Shown here: one piece after another, positions 25,958 to 34,791 of the stretch
How the letters are laid out: the number at the start of each line of letters is the position of its first letter
Numbering within the stretch: position 1 is the first letter of the stretch
Source: Caldilineaceae bacterium SB0662_bin_25
Lineage (GTDB): Bacteria; Chloroflexota; Anaerolineae; Caldilineales; Caldilineaceae
Direction: 5' to 3'
NCBI GenBank assembly: GCA_009840225.1
Contig: VXOE01000043.1
Span: forward strand, 1-40,668
DNA: 40,668 bases
Made by a program: the position numbers and the translations under genes
The notes under the pieces: generated by a model
What the model was told of the DNA's origin: nothing
The model's database searches: none
The model's input: only the letters and a program-made list of their open reading frames with translations

Positions 25958-26186
25958 ATTCCAGAGCAGTTCCCGCAACGGTCCAACTGGCAACTCTCAG
26001 GGCCTATCGCTTCGCATACCCGTGCCCGTTCGTTTCGGCAATATTGATCAACAAAAATCAGGATCTCTCTTTCCGATTCTCGGTAAGCCTCCTTCTTGCC
26101 CAGCCTTCACGACAGTTCAGAGATACTTCAAGCCTTACTTCTGACGGAGTTGTACTGTTCCAATATCCAACATTCTCCCGTCTGAA

Positions 26187-26215
26187 TTGACAGGATCACC
26201 GGTGATGATTATGAT
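26187..26215 (+). promoter_or_regulatory. Strong promoter of sdhCDAB
   Basis: A perfect TTGACA (26187-26192) and TATGAT (26210-26215) are 17 bases apart. Initiation near 26222 leaves a leader of about 83 bases before sdhC. Confidence 0.78.
26195..26206. promoter_or_regulatory. Perfect palindrome between -35 and -10 of the sdh promoter
   Basis: ATCACC followed directly by GGTGAT forms a perfect 12-bp dyad in the spacer of the sdh promoter. This is where a repressor dimer would block RNA polymerase. No known regulator site is recognised with certainty. Confidence 0.5.
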
Positions 26216-26304
26216 TTGTCTATCTATTCGTTCCTTTTGGAACAAGGCACGCCGAAACCACCACTCAACTCAAATTCGTTAGCCGCAAAAGGAGTTCCCA
26301 GCCA

Positions 26305-26691
26305 ATGGCCGCCCTCGTAGCATCGATCTACAGAGGCATATCCTACAGAGGAGCGGAGGGCCAGTGGGCCTGGATACTGCACCGGGCCAGCGGCCTCGGC
26401 ATCGTGCTCTTTCTGTACATGCACATCGTCAGTATCTTCATTGCCGCAATTGGACCGGGTCCGTATGCATGGGTTCACGCGACCTTGTACACGTCGCCGC
26501 CGGCCAAAGTTCTGGAAGTCTTTCTCCTTTTCGGAGTGCTTTATCACGCATTCAACGGCATGAGAATCATCATCATCGACTTCTTCCCGGCATTAGGAAA
26601 GTACCAGCGGACAATCGTGCGCATCGAATTGGTGCTCGTCGTGGTTGTGCTTGTGCCCGCTGCCATCATCACCCTGCGGGGCATCTTCTGA
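26305..26691 (+). CDS. sdhC: Succinate dehydrogenase cytochrome b subunit, SdhC-like
   Basis: Protein of 128 residues with three membrane helices that anchor the complex and carry quinone and heme b. The HRASG motif (26-30) at the start of helix 1 is the family signature, and H40 and H81 are candidate heme ligands. First gene of sdhCDAB; AAAGGAG precedes the ATG. The adjacent small membrane gene is the second anchor. Confidence 0.92.
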   Translation: MAALVASIYRGISYRGAEGQWAWILHRASGLGIVLFLYMHIVSIFIAAIGPGPYAWVHATLYTSPPAKVLEVFLLFGVLYHAFNGMRIIIIDFFPALGKYQRTIVRIELVLVVVVLVPAAIITLRGIF

Positions 26692-26701
26692 GGATTGAAA
26701 A

Positions 26702-27133
26702 ATGGCGACATCTTCGAGCCGACCGTACCAGGGAAAGACCCGCTATGGCGCACCCAATCACGAAGGCAGAATCTGGCTGTTTATGCGCCTGACCGGGCTG
26801 GTCATGTTCATCACGGTTGTCTTTCACCTGCTCTACATGCACATGGCCGTGGGCGTGGAGAATATCACCTTTGACAATATTGACGCGCGGTGGTCCGGCC
26901 CGGCAGGTGTTTTCTGGCGCCTCTTCGACGCTTCCCTTCTGTTCATCGGCATGGCGCACGGCATGAACGGGGTCCGCTTCTCGATCAACGACTACGTTCA
27001 CAACAAGATTCTCAATTTCCTGCTCACGGCGGCAGTCTACGGCCTCGGTCTTTTCTTGATCCTGCTCGGTTCTCTTGCAATTGTTCTAGGCGCCGGCGGT
27101 TTGGGAAATCTGTTCCAGCGCCTGACGGGCTGA
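26702..27133 (+). CDS. sdhD: Succinate dehydrogenase membrane anchor, SdhD-like
   Basis: Protein of 143 residues with a charged N-terminal stretch of about 24 residues and three membrane helices. H47 (helix 1 end) and H86 (AHGMNGVR in helix 2) are candidate heme ligands, parallel to H40 and H81 of the partner subunit, so a two-heme anchor is possible. The ATG lies ten bases after the sdhC stop, and the GAGGA of its ribosome site overlaps that stop. Sequence in this family varies, so assignment rests largely on gene order. Confidence 0.9.
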   Translation: MATSSSRPYQGKTRYGAPNHEGRIWLFMRLTGLVMFITVVFHLLYMHMAVGVENITFDNIDARWSGPAGVFWRLFDASLLFIGMAHGMNGVRFSINDYVHNKILNFLLTAAVYGLGLFLILLGSLAIVLGAGGLGNLFQRLTG

Positions 27134-27208
27134 TGGCAAAAGCACTGCCGCATCGCGGTATGCGCAATTGATGCCTGATGTTTCGCCTCTTCTAAACCTG
27201 AGGAAAAG

Positions 27209-28942
27209 ATGATCCATACGCACAGATTTGAAACGGTCGTTGTCGGCGCCGGCGGCGCCGGGCTGATGGCAGCCCTCTACGCCAGCCAGGGCAGCGACAC
27301 AGCCGTCCTGACCAAACTCTATCCCACCCGCAGTCATACCGGAACCGCACAGGGGGGAATCGGCGCCGCCCTCGGCAATCTCGAAGAAGATCGCGCCGAA
27401 TGGCACACATTCGACACAATTAAGGGCAGCGACTACCTCGCCGACCAGGACGCTGTCGATCTCATGTGCCAGGAGGCGGTAGACGTAATCTACGAACTGG
27501 AACACATGGGTCTGCCCTTCGACCGCACACCAGAAGGCAAGATTGCCCAGCGGCCTTTCGGCGGCCATACTAGCAACTTCGGTGAAAAACCTGTTCGCCG
27601 CGCCTGTCACGCTGCCGACCGCACCGGTCACATGATCCTGCAGACGCTCTATCAGCAGTGCATCGCCCGCAACGTGCGCTTCTTTGACGAATTCCACGTG
27701 CTGGACCTGCTGCTCTCCGCCGACGGGCGGGCGACCGGTGTCGTCGCCTACGAAATCGACAGCGGCGACCTCCACGTATTCCACGGAAAGGCCCTGATTT
27801 TCGCCACCGGCGGCTTTGGCCGTATGTGGGAGATAACCAGCAACGCCCATAGCCTGACCGGCGACGGACCCGCAATCGCGCTGCACAAAGGCATCCCCCT
27901 GGAGGACATGGAGTTCTTCCAGTTCCACCCCACCGGCATCTACAAGATGGGCATCCTCATCACCGAAGGCGTGCGCGGCGAGGGCGGCATCCTGCGCAAT
28001 CGCGACGGCGAACGGTTTATGGAACGCTACGCGCCCAATCTCAAGGACCTGGCCAGCCGTGACGTGGTCAGCCGCGCCATCTATCTTGAAGTCCGAGACA
28101 ACAAAGGCATCGACGGCGGGCGCTACGTCCATCTCGACGCCACCCACCTTGGCCGCCAGGTGGTGGAGACGAAACTGGCGGACAGCGCTGAGTTCTGCAA
28201 GACCTATCTCGGCATCGACCCTGCGGTGGACCCGATGCCTGTGCAGCCTACCGCCCACTACGCCATGGGGGGCATTCCCACCAATGTTGACGGCGAAGTA
28301 CAGACCAATGCCCAAGGCGACGTGATGCCTGGCTTTTACGCCGCCGGCGAGGTCGCCTGCGTCAGCGTACACGGCGCCAACCGTCTCGGCACCAACAGCC
28401 TCGTCGATCTCGTCGTCTTCGGCAAACGGGCCGGCAAAGCCGCCGCCGCCTATTGTCAGCAGAACGATTGGGCGGAGTTGCCCGCGGAAACCTGGGAGCC
28501 GACCCAGGCCATGCTCCAACATATGCTGGGCAACGAAGGCCAGAACAACGTTGCTGATCTGCGCACCGAGATGCAGACGCTCATGATGGACAAGGTAGGT
28601 GTCTTCCGTACTGAAGAGGGTATACAGTCGGCCCTGAATCTAATTCGAGAACTTCAGGAATCTGCGCAGGACATCACCGTTATGGATAAAGGCAAGCGCT
28701 TCAATACCGACATCCTCGAAGCCATCGAACTGCAAAATCTGCTCGACCTTGCTGAAGTGACCGCGGCCAGCGCCCTCGCCCGCACCGAAAGCCGCGGAGC
28801 CCACAGCCGCGAAGATCACAAGGCCCGCGACGACGAAAACTGGCTTACCCACACCTACGCGTCAAAAGTGGATGGGAAGGTCAGCTTGGACTACGCACCG
28901 GTGAATATCACTATCCACCATCCCATGGAGCGAACTTACTAA
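27209..28942 (+). CDS. sdhA: Succinate dehydrogenase flavoprotein subunit
   Basis: Protein of 577 residues, the usual SdhA length. The FAD-binding GAGGAG is at 13-18, and SHT with H43 is the site of covalent FAD attachment. Substrate-site segments HPTGIY, RYVHLDATHLG and PTAHYAMGG, and the C-terminal GANRLGTNSL, are all present. It oxidises succinate to fumarate in the TCA cycle and feeds electrons to SdhB. AGGAAAAG stands directly before the ATG. SdhB begins one base after its stop, so their translation is tightly linked. Confidence 0.97.
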   Translation: MIHTHRFETVVVGAGGAGLMAALYASQGSDTAVLTKLYPTRSHTGTAQGGIGAALGNLEEDRAEWHTFDTIKGSDYLADQDAVDLMCQEAVDVIYELEHMGLPFDRTPEGKIAQRPFGGHTSNFGEKPVRRACHAADRTGHMILQTLYQQCIARNVRFFDEFHVLDLLLSADGRATGVVAYEIDSGDLHVFHGKALIFATGGFGRMWEITSNAHSLTGDGPAIALHKGIPLEDMEFFQFHPTGIYKMGILITEGVRGEGGILRNRDGERFMERYAPNLKDLASRDVVSRAIYLEVRDNKGIDGGRYVHLDATHLGRQVVETKLADSAEFCKTYLGIDPAVDPMPVQPTAHYAMGGIPTNVDGEVQTNAQGDVMPGFYAAGEVACVSVHGANRLGTNSLVDLVVFGKRAGKAAAAYCQQNDWAELPAETWEPTQAMLQHMLGNEGQNNVADLRTEMQTLMMDKVGVFRTEEGIQSALNLIRELQESAQDITVMDKGKRFNTDILEAIELQNLLDLAEVTAASALARTESRGAHSREDHKARDDENWLTHTYASKVDGKVSLDYAPVNITIHHPMERTY

Positions 28943-28943
28943 C

Positions 28944-29645
28944 ATGCGCATCCAAATGCGAATTCGCAGATTCAATCCGGAGGCCGATTCCAAGCCCTGG
29001 TGGGGAGAGTATTGGGTGGATGTGGAAGGGAGTGACCGCGTGCTCGATGCTCTGCACCAGGTGAAGTGGTACCAGGACGGCACCCTCACCCTGCGCCGTT
29101 CCTGTGCCCATGGTATCTGCGGCAGCGACGCCATGGTAATCAACGGCCGCAACGCACTGGCCTGTAAAGTGCTAATGCAGGATGTTGGCGACGTCTGCCA
29201 GGTCGAACCCCTGCGCTCGATGCCGCTGATCAAGGATCTGGTCGTGGACATGGAACCCTTCTTCGCCAAGTACAGGGCCGTCCTGCCCTACCTTATCAAC
29301 GACGACCTGCCCGCCGCTGGTGAGCGCTACCAGAGCCAGGAAGCCCGCGCTCGCTACGATGATACCACCAAGTGCATTCTCTGCGCGGCCTGCACAACGT
29401 CCTGCCCCAGCTTCTGGGCCAACGAGGACTATATCGGCCCCGCAGCTATCGTCCAGGCCCACCGATTCATCTTCGACGACCGCGATGCCGCCGCCGACCT
29501 GCGCCTGCGCGTGCTCAACGACGCCGACGGCGTCTGGCGTTGCCGAACCGTTTTTAACTGTGTCCAGGCTTGCCCACGCGAGATTGACGTAACGCGGGCC
29601 ATCGGTGAAGTCAAACTGGCTCTGATGAACGGCCTTGAAGACTAA
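28944..29645 (+). CDS. sdhB: Succinate dehydrogenase iron-sulfur subunit
   Basis: Protein of 233 residues. The [2Fe-2S] site is C54, C59, D62 and C74, with Asp in place of the third Cys as in E. coli SdhB. Ligands for [4Fe-4S] and [3Fe-4S] are in CILCAACTTSC (C144, C147, C150, C154) and CRTVFNCVQAC (C200, C206, C210). It passes electrons from FAD to quinone. Last gene of the sdh operon; its 3' end converges on a protein kinase gene with only 38 bases between them and no clear terminator. Confidence 0.97.
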   Translation: MRIQMRIRRFNPEADSKPWWGEYWVDVEGSDRVLDALHQVKWYQDGTLTLRRSCAHGICGSDAMVINGRNALACKVLMQDVGDVCQVEPLRSMPLIKDLVVDMEPFFAKYRAVLPYLINDDLPAAGERYQSQEARARYDDTTKCILCAACTTSCPSFWANEDYIGPAAIVQAHRFIFDDRDAAADLRLRVLNDADGVWRCRTVFNCVQACPREIDVTRAIGEVKLALMNGLED

Positions 29646-29683
29646 CGGAGGTTTTCCGACACTTCCCTCGAAGCGGATGGCAC

Positions 29684-30595
29684 TCACTCCTGTCGCACAG
29701 TATCCTCCAACCACGCCCGCAAACGGGTAGCCAGCCGCGGCTTGGGCTGCTCCGTTACTACATCCACGCCTCTCAAAGCCATCGCAAACTCGTCCCCGCT
29801 CTCGAATCGGTCCTCCGGCTTCTTGGCCAGTGCCCTGAGAATGATCTGTTCAAGTTCGGGCGAAACCCATCCCCAGGCTGACGGCGGCGGCGGTGTCTGC
29901 GCCAGATGCGCGTCCAGGACCTCCTCCCTCGAACCGTAGAAGGGTCTCCGCCCCGTAACCATCAAATAGAGCACGATCCCAAGGCTGTACAGGTCGGATC
30001 GTTTGTCAGGCTCTCCCTTGGAGCGTATCTGCTCCGGAGCCAAAAAGGCCGGCGTGCCATATATGCCCGGCGCATGGTCTGCCGGATTATATGTGTCGTA
30101 GACCGTGCCGAAGTCGAACAGTACGGCACGTCCACTCGGCCCCAGCAATACATTTGAGATCTTTACATCCCTATGGATCTTGCCGGATTCGTGAAGATAG
30201 TTGAGCGCCTCAGCGACCTGGCGAGCAATATCGATGGCCGCAACTTCCCCAATCGACTTCGCACGCATCAGGAACTCCTCCAGAGTCCCGCCTTCGACAA
30301 GCTCCATCGCGATGAAAGGCCGTCCGTTCGCCTCGCCTGCCTCGTAAACCTGTAGAATTCCCGGATGGCGCAACCGGGCCAACGTCTGATACTCCAGCTG
30401 AAAGCATGAGCGCATATGGGGTTGGCTCGCCGCCGCTGGGTTGAGCACCTTGAAGGCTACCTGACGGCCCGTCAGGTCTTGAGCCCGGTACACAACCGCA
30501 GTCGCACCCTGGCCCAATGGTTCCAGAATTCGGTAACGACCCAGTTGTGAAGAAAAGGGGAGTAGATTGGGTCCCGCGCTCGCGCCGTAGGACAT
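29684..30595 (-). CDS. Hanks-type serine/threonine protein kinase
   Basis: Protein of 303 residues, essentially one kinase domain. Visible motifs are the glycine loop LGQGATAVVY (27-36), K49 in VAFKVL, E68, HRDVKISN (141-148), D161-FG and GTPAFLAPE (180-188). All catalytic residues are present, so it should be active on Ser/Thr. Unlike PknB-type kinases it has no membrane helix and no PASTA repeats, so it should be cytoplasmic. It stands downstream of an SMP-30 gene on the minus strand, 162 bases away. No partner phosphatase is seen here; targets unknown. Confidence 0.93.
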   Translation of the reverse strand: MSYGASAGPNLLPFSSQLGRYRILEPLGQGATAVVYRAQDLTGRQVAFKVLNPAAASQPHMRSCFQLEYQTLARLRHPGILQVYEAGEANGRPFIAMELVEGGTLEEFLMRAKSIGEVAAIDIARQVAEALNYLHESGKIHRDVKISNVLLGPSGRAVLFDFGTVYDTYNPADHAPGIYGTPAFLAPEQIRSKGEPDKRSDLYSLGIVLYLMVTGRRPFYGSREEVLDAHLAQTPPPPSAWGWVSPELEQIILRALAKKPEDRFESGDEFAMALRGVDVVTEQPKPRLATRLRAWLEDTVRQE

Positions 30596-30757
30596 GTCAG
30601 CTTCTTTGGTGGCAGGGAGGTGGCGCTTTCGGTGTCAAGAGGATTGGGGCTGGCGACTCCACTTTCCGCGATTCGCTGTTCGGCATTATAGCCTACGGGT
30701 CAGAGGTTGCCAATGAGGGTATGTCAATCGCCCTGTCCGCAACCACTGCTCGTGCCC

Positions 30758-31621
30758 CTATTCCGGACTGATGTCTGGGTAGAACAAGGCGGTGCCCTTC
30801 AACCCGGTATGGGCATTCATTCCCAGATGCCACCGCCCCAAATTGGCCCAAAACAGCACCGACAAATCCGGGCCGCCGAAACATACATTGGTCGGCGCCC
30901 CCAGAATCGTCCCTTCATAGTCGTCCATCAGGACGGTCAGATCGCCGCTCGGCAGAACACGTAAAATCGTGTCCGGCCGGTAGCAGGAGATCAGAAAGCT
31001 GCCGTCTGTGCAAAAGGCCAGGCCGTCCGGTACGACATGAGGCAGTTCTACAACCGTCTCGGTGGGCCCTACCTTGCGTCCACTCTCGATGGGAAAGCGA
31101 ATGATCTGAGGAGGACTGAGCGACATCGCGACGTAGAGGTACTGGCCGTCTGGACTGACAGCGCAGCCGTTCGGAAACTGGCTGTTCTCTGTATCGATTA
31201 CCGCTGTGGTCGCGTCCGCCCCGACACAATAGATGCAGCCGTCGTTGCCATACCATGAGCCCGAATTGGTCACATAAAGATTTCCCTGCGCGTCGAATGC
31301 CGGATAGTTCGGCGTGGTCATCGGGCGCTCCTCAGTGCCGGAACTGTACTGGCTTACTTCGCCCGCGGGCGTCACCTTGAAAACCGCCCCGCGGTCGGCG
31401 GTACACATATAAAGGTTGGCCCCCGCATCCAGCGCCATGCCCAAATTCAGCCCACCCGTATTCGCATACTCTTCGACACTGCGCTCTTCATAGTTGATGC
31501 GATAGACCTGTCCCGCTTCGCCGCCGGCGTAGATGTTGCCGTCAGGGCCCAGTGCCACCCCTTCAGGATGGTCGAGTCCTTCTACAAACGTCTCTGCGTG
31601 TTTCAGGTTGATCAAAGGCAT
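30758..31621 (-). CDS. SMP-30/gluconolactonase-family protein
   Basis: Protein of 287 residues with a six-bladed beta-propeller pattern. Repeated segments such as GVALGPDGNIYAGG, AVSPDGQYLYVAM and GLAFCTDGSFLIS mark blades. E20 in HPEG is the usual first metal ligand, and Asn and Asp ligands follow in TNSG and VPDGLAF. Relatives hydrolyse sugar lactones with Ca2+ or Zn2+. GAGGAGG lies six bases before the ATG at 31621, so the longer TTG start is rejected. It may open lactones in the same pathway as the nearby oxygenases and hydrolase; this is inference. Confidence 0.88.
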   Translation of the reverse strand: MPLINLKHAETFVEGLDHPEGVALGPDGNIYAGGEAGQVYRINYEERSVEEYANTGGLNLGMALDAGANLYMCTADRGAVFKVTPAGEVSQYSSGTEERPMTTPNYPAFDAQGNLYVTNSGSWYGNDGCIYCVGADATTAVIDTENSQFPNGCAVSPDGQYLYVAMSLSPPQIIRFPIESGRKVGPTETVVELPHVVPDGLAFCTDGSFLISCYRPDTILRVLPSGDLTVLMDDYEGTILGAPTNVCFGGPDLSVLFWANLGRWHLGMNAHTGLKGTALFYPDISPE

Positions 31622-31738
31622 GGACTTCCTCCTCAACTGAAGTGAAACGCGTTCCTGATGCCGGACAACAAGATCGGGCAGATGGCACAGGCGCCGCCTG
31701 CTACCGCTTTTCTTTGCCCATCGTCCGGGCTGCTCTCG

Positions 31739-32533
31739 CTAGTACCTGTTGGCCACAACACCCGGCTGGTGCTGGTTCGCGCCCATCAACTGCTGTACCA
31801 ACTCCGACGGATTCTCCAGGTCGGCCAGTTGAGCGCGCATATCCTCTTGCGTAATGTAGAAGGGGCGGCAATACATCCCCAGCAGGACCGAACGCGGCTT
31901 GTCTGTAACATTGGGCCTCGCCGAATGCCATGTCTTGCCACTCATCACCATCACGCTGCCGCGCTCTCCGGTCAGGATCTCCGCCTCCTCAATCCACTCT
32001 TGTCTGATCTCCTCGGGAGGGCGATGGCCCTTGAGGTGACTGTACGGCAAAATGCCCGTACCCCCATTCTCCTCCGTCAAGTCATCCAGCAGCCACATCG
32101 TCTGCCCGCTCACGTTGTCGGTCGGCCAGGGCTGGTTTACGAACTGGAACGGGAAGTCCGGATGCCAGCCGTACCTGCTAAAGCCGGGATAGGCAGTGTT
32201 TGAAGTCCAGGTGGAGCAGATCATATCTTCGTCGAGATACGCCCTCCAGATCGATACGATCAGCGGATGGGCCATCAGCTCCACAAAGATCGGATCCTTG
32301 ACCGCGATGCGGGCGACACGTTGGGTCCGCGCCCGCCAGGTGCCCTCGGTAGCCTCCTCCGCCAGCAGTCCCTCCAGTACTGTGCGGGCTTCATCCGCCT
32401 TTTCCGGCGATATTACCCCCGGGATTACACAGTAGCCCCGTTCATCCATCTCGGCGATGATCGCAGACACATCATGCCGCGCGACCGAACCCTTGTCCAC
32501 GAGCTTCTCTCCTGTATTTGAATTCGTGCTCAT
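31739..32533 (-). CDS. Phytanoyl-CoA dioxygenase-family Fe(II)/2-oxoglutarate oxygenase with an intact triad
   Basis: Protein of 264 residues with the double-stranded beta-helix core. The iron ligands are visible: H124-P-D126 and distal H203 in TWHSARPN, with R214 as the 2-oxoglutarate anchor. It should hydroxylate an unknown substrate while converting 2-oxoglutarate to succinate. AAAGGAGG lies 12 bases upstream of the ATG. It follows the alpha/beta hydrolase on the minus strand and precedes the SMP-30 gene by 117 bases. These family members are numerous in some marine bacteria, and most have no known substrate. Confidence 0.88.
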   Translation of the reverse strand: MSTNSNTGEKLVDKGSVARHDVSAIIAEMDERGYCVIPGVISPEKADEARTVLEGLLAEEATEGTWRARTQRVARIAVKDPIFVELMAHPLIVSIWRAYLDEDMICSTWTSNTAYPGFSRYGWHPDFPFQFVNQPWPTDNVSGQTMWLLDDLTEENGGTGILPYSHLKGHRPPEEIRQEWIEEAEILTGERGSVMVMSGKTWHSARPNVTDKPRSVLLGMYCRPFYITQEDMRAQLADLENPSELVQQLMGANQHQPGVVANRY

Positions 32534-32607
32534 ACCGAAACGCGGCCTCCTTTCTCAATGTTCCTGGCAATAGACAAGTCAGGCCGAACATCGTCCCGTT
32601 CAACCGG

Positions 32608-33360
32608 TTAGGGGGAGGCTAGCGGCGGCTGGCCGTGTTCTATGATCCATTCAACAAAACGGGTCCGCATTGACGGCGAGCGGGCATGACCGACCTCCGG
32701 GTCCACGAAATGTTCTGCACGCCCTCCTCGGTCGTTAATCAAGCGCACCGTCTCCGCGTTGATGGCCGCCGGACAGTCCGTATCGAGTCCCCCGTCAATG
32801 AAGAGGACCGGCCGGTCCGTAAACCGCTCAGGATGGGACTGCGTATCGTATCTCGCGCACCAGTCATCGCACCAGGTCCCTAGCTGCGCCTGCCGGCACC
32901 ATTCATCTGCCTGGAAAAAGCTCGACCGGCCCACTATCGAGACCATCGATACATACGCACTGTTCTCCGCAAGGACCATCTGCGCGATCAGCCCGCCCAT
33001 CGAGGAGCCGCAAACCTGCGGACTGCGGGCTGAACTGTAGGGCAGCGCCATGACCGCCTCGAACAGCGCCGGCGCCTCTGCCCGCGTCTTGTCCATCGCT
33101 TGGCAGACAAATGCCCAGCCGTTGAACTGGGCGCGAAACCACGCATCGGTCCGGCGTTCACCGTGTTCATAGCAGTCGGGCGCCACCACGCAAAACCCGG
33201 CCGATGCCAGCTGCACCAGCGACTGGTCCGGGTTCTCGATGCTGCCCTTATCGCCCGTCCAGCCGTGATAGTGAACGACGACCGGGGCATCATCAACCCG
33301 CGTATCGCGCAGAATGAATGATGGGATGCCGGCTAGTTCCGCTCGGTCTATGGTAAGCAT
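32608..33360 (-). CDS. Alpha/beta hydrolase
   Basis: Protein of 250 residues. The nucleophile elbow is G118-S-S120-M-G122, an acidic residue is at D193 or D195 (DGGLDTD), and the catalytic His is H225 (EVGHARS). HYHGWTG (30-36) forms the oxyanion region. It resembles small peptidase-like or esterase-like hydrolases. The frame is open to 33486, but the ATG at 33360 follows AAAAAGGA, and the longer start would run into the oxygenase gene upstream. It begins seven bases after that gene's stop, so the two are probably translated from one mRNA. Confidence 0.88.
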   Translation of the reverse strand: MLTIDRAELAGIPSFILRDTRVDDAPVVVHYHGWTGDKGSIENPDQSLVQLASAGFCVVAPDCYEHGERRTDAWFRAQFNGWAFVCQAMDKTRAEAPALFEAVMALPYSSARSPQVCGSSMGGLIAQMVLAENSAYVSMVSIVGRSSFFQADEWCRQAQLGTWCDDWCARYDTQSHPERFTDRPVLFIDGGLDTDCPAAINAETVRLINDRGGRAEHFVDPEVGHARSPSMRTRFVEWIIEHGQPPLASP

Positions 33361-33367
33361 GTCGCAG

Positions 33368-34225
33368 CTATCCTTTTTGGTTCTCCCCGAACTCCCGTTC
33401 CAGCGTATTCGACCAGGCCCGGAAAAGCTGGCGCTGCTCCTCCGTGTATCGCTCGTACGTCTGAGGCAAAAGGTACTGGTCCTCATCCATCGTGGCGATG
33501 TTCTGCGACTTCATCCAGAACGGGCCGTACCCGATATGAACCGTCTTCCGCGTCTTTTCGGAGCGATTCGTAAAGCCGCCGTGGCGCAAGTTCTCGGTAA
33601 ACAGAATCGCATCCCCCGCCTTCACCGGAAGTCCGATCATCCCCGGCTCCTTGTCCGGGTTCCTACCCTCGTAGGGTGACACCATATTGCTCTTGTGCGT
33701 CGCCGGCACAACGCAGAATGGGCCGTCGTCCGGTCCAACGTCATGTATGAAATAGACCATGCGCACCATCATGCTGTTGATCCCTTTATGGTTGTAACCG
33801 TACCTGTGCTTACCGCCGATCGGTCCCCCCATGTGCGTGCCGGTCTGGTTGCCGGGATACCGAATACGTATTTCCGAATTGTTGATCGTCGGCCGCTCCT
33901 GGACGATGGCGTGAATATAGGACATCGTCGGCGCGTGATTGACCAATACGTCAAATGCGGGGTCCGCGTTGAAAAAGTCCTCAATGATGATTGTATTCCC
34001 ATGCTCCCTTGCCCCGGTGACGTAGTATCCTTTTTCGGCATTGTGGTGATACTCCAATAGCCCCGTCGGACTCTTCCGGCGCGGAGCCGCTGCCGTACGG
34101 GCAACCGCCTCCTCTTCGAGCGCGTCAACAGCGGCCGCCAAGCTCCTGACCTGCTCGTCCGTTAACATGCTGGGTACTGTAAGGTATCCCACACGATCGA
34201 ATTCGTATCTCTCAATTTCGTTCAT
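33368..34225 (-). CDS. Phytanoyl-CoA dioxygenase-like protein with H-x-G instead of H-x-D
   Basis: Protein of 285 residues whose fold matches PhyH oxygenases. The expected iron motif reads H131-M-G133 rather than H-x-D. The distal H215 (LRHGGFTNRS) and R226 are kept. Loss of the acid is seen in Fe/2-oxoglutarate halogenases, where chloride takes its place, but also in inactive relatives and in PhyH subgroups that may use another ligand. GGAG lies ahead of the ATG at 34225. First gene of a probable operon with the alpha/beta hydrolase and the intact oxygenase. Halogenation is only a hypothesis. Confidence 0.82.
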   Translation of the reverse strand: MNEIERYEFDRVGYLTVPSMLTDEQVRSLAAAVDALEEEAVARTAAAPRRKSPTGLLEYHHNAEKGYYVTGAREHGNTIIIEDFFNADPAFDVLVNHAPTMSYIHAIVQERPTINNSEIRIRYPGNQTGTHMGGPIGGKHRYGYNHKGINSMMVRMVYFIHDVGPDDGPFCVVPATHKSNMVSPYEGRNPDKEPGMIGLPVKAGDAILFTENLRHGGFTNRSEKTRKTVHIGYGPFWMKSQNIATMDEDQYLLPQTYERYTEEQRQLFRAWSNTLEREFGENQKG

Positions 34226-34437
34226 CTTCCGCTCCGCACTCTGGCATTAAATTGGCTGTCGAACCGTTGCCAGTAACTCCGGACGTCGCCCGGTCGATAC
34301 CGCCCGGAAGTCCCCAGAATCCCGAAAACTCGGGTTCAACTGGTGGCTCCTAGTCATGGTAACATCTCGGTTGCCGCCTATCAAGGAGTGAACATCCCTT
34401 CCCAGGAATGAGCAGGCCGTTGCCTCGCGACTGAGAA

Positions 34438-34464
34438 GCGCATGCAAAACGCCTCTGCATGCGC
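34438..34464. repeat. Perfect 9-bp inverted repeat
   Basis: GCGCATGCA (34438-34446) and TGCATGCGC (34456-34464) flank a nine-base spacer. It lies about 215 bases upstream of the oxygenase ATG and could be a regulator site or RNA stem. No T-run is adjacent. Confidence 0.4.
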
Positions 34465-34769
34465 CCTTGCCTACTGGAACCCGCAAATGCCTCACTAGGT
34501 TGTAGTTTACGACTAGCCGGCCATTTCAGGCCAGTCATGTCTCCCAGGTGCAGCCAGGCCCCCTTTCTTCGCAACGATAGGCCGCGGTCTGGCAGGTCCC
34601 CGCACCACAGTGACCGCTGAGAAAGTTCGAAAGGGGGTCATCTGTAAGGAATTTCATTGCCCTGTTACCGCGATAGCATATTGTGGTTCCAGCTCAGTCT
34701 GTGTTCTGCTGACGATTTGGGGACAAACTCCAATGCGAAGAAAACTCTCTACCTGAAGTGAAATCGCGG

Positions 34770-34791
34770 CCAAGTCATCTGTCGGACTTGG
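34770..34791 (-). terminator. Hairpin after the ABC permease gene
   Basis: CCAAGTC and GACTTGG form a perfect 7-bp stem with an eight-base loop, 14 bases after the permease stop. It lacks a T-run, so it may be an imperfect terminator or a 3'-end stabiliser of the transporter mRNA. Confidence 0.4.

Larger units (their letters stand above)
25958..26304 (+). other. Intergenic stretch carrying the sdh promoter
   Basis: These 347 bases have no gene. Their right half holds the sdh promoter (26187-26215) with an embedded palindrome, then a leader of about 80 bases. AAAGGAG ends about ten bases before sdhC. No terminator with a T-run follows the protease gene. Confidence 0.5.

Noticed and set aside
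27086-28522. Open frame of 478 codons on the minus strand opposite sdhA
   Set aside because: It is the antisense shadow of sdhA in GC-rich DNA. It has no ribosome site or recognisable domain, and sdhA is certain.
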